DNA from: Kiritimatiellia bacterium
Lineage (GTDB): Bacteria; Verrucomicrobiota; Kiritimatiellia; RFP12; UBA1067
Direction: 5' to 3'
Length of the DNA stretch: 6,823 nt
NCBI GenBank assembly: GCA_024405335.1
Contig: JAKSOX010000110.1
Span: forward strand, 1 to 6,823
How positions within the stretch are numbered: position 1 is the first letter of the stretch; every line of letters starts with the position of its first letter. A model generated the notes under the pieces. The model made no database searches, was not told the origin of the DNA, and saw only the letters and a list, made by a program, of their open reading frames with translations. Positions 6,654 to 6,823 of the stretch are shown here, in pieces. Position numbers and translations under genes: made by a program.

Positions 6654-6823
6654 AGCGGAAATTTCAACTGACGAGTATAGGTTCACTATCCACTGCCGCT
6701 ACTGCTTTCCCGTCTGCCGGGCGCGACCTGCCAGCGCGGCGAACGACGGACCCGAAGCCGAACGCACCGGACGCCGCCCGTTTTGTCTTCGCGGGGGCGA
6801 TCCCCCGCGCCCCCCGATCACGA
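6650..6823 (+). CDS. Possible start of a further gene running off the window (doubtful)
   Basis: ATG 6650 overlaps the preceding TGA (ATGA), and its frame stays open for 58 codons to the edge. The peptide begins MKRKFQLTSIGSLSTAATAF and matches no family I recognise. The first 20 or so codons include AGT, ATA, TCA, CTA and ACT, which are rare in the neighbouring genes, and GC falls to about half between 6656 and 6712. There is no ribosome binding site. The last codons cross a perfect palindrome. After a BioH-like gene, the methyltransferase BioC would be a natural partner, and the segment around residues 9-20 faintly recalls the start of such proteins, but not enough to claim it. The stretch may simply be intergenic. 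Confidence 0.22.
   Translation, partial: MKRKFQLTSIGSLSTAATAFPSAGRDLPARRTTDPKPNAPDAARFVFAGAIPRAPRSR
6790..6809. repeat. Perfect GC-rich palindrome at the right edge
   Basis: CGCGGGGG (6790-6797) and CCCCCGCG (6802-6809) form an 8-bp stem around the 4-base loop CGAT, followed by a second C-run, CCCCCC (6810-6815). No T-tract follows on either strand, so it is not a typical intrinsic terminator. The form suits a REP-like dispersed element, but no second copy lies in this window. Confidence 0.5.

Noticed and set aside
6736..6784. GCGGCG and CGCCGC pairing followed by TTTT as a terminator after the BioH-like gene
   Set aside because: The loop is 30 bases, the stem only 6 bp, and one G separates the T-run from nearby C bases; too weak to call.

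Overview
This window is GC-rich, with a strong preference for C or G at third codon positions and clear Shine-Dalgarno sites of the GGAGGA type. All five complete genes lie on the + strand and are packed tightly, with overlapping stop and start codons. The combination of a Gfo/Idh/MocA dehydrogenase with divergent sugar-hydrolase-like proteins recalls the carbohydrate-degrading Kiritimatiellota/Lentisphaerota side of the PVC superphylum. That placement is an inference from style and gene content; no marker gene is present.

Left block (1-2510): the tail of an upstream gene (stop at 152-154) overlaps the TTG start of a Gfo/Idh/MocA-family NAD(P)-dependent oxidoreductase (151-1317). This overlaps in turn the start of a membrane-anchored metallophosphoesterase of the YkuE/YaeI/LpxH-like calcineurin superfamily (1317-2510). 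The TTGA and TGATG overlaps suggest one translationally coupled transcript.

Junction (2511-2590): this 80-base gap holds a hairpin with a T-tract (likely intrinsic terminator) that runs straight into an extended -10 promoter and a Shine-Dalgarno site. A new transcription unit appears to start here.

Right block (2591-6653 or beyond): a cytosolic single-domain TIM-barrel protein resembling a glycoside hydrolase (2591-3622) comes first and has unusually strict codon usage. Next is a secreted multidomain GH42-like glycosidase (3643-6009). It overlaps by ATGA a short BioH-like alpha/beta hydrolase with an intact Ser-Asp-His triad (6006-6653). Another ATGA overlap at 6650 opens a frame that runs off the window, but its codon usage is unlike the rest. 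The last bases carry a perfect GC-rich palindrome that may belong to a dispersed repeat.

A working reading is that the secreted enzyme acts on an extracellular glycan or glycoside, the cytosolic TIM barrel acts on an imported product, and the dehydrogenase oxidises a sugar or inositol derivative. The phosphoesterase and BioH-like esterase fit this scheme less obviously. No CRISPR array, mobile element, tRNA or rRNA was seen. The most novel material is the pair of divergent glycosidase-like proteins, whose substrates cannot be read from the sequence.
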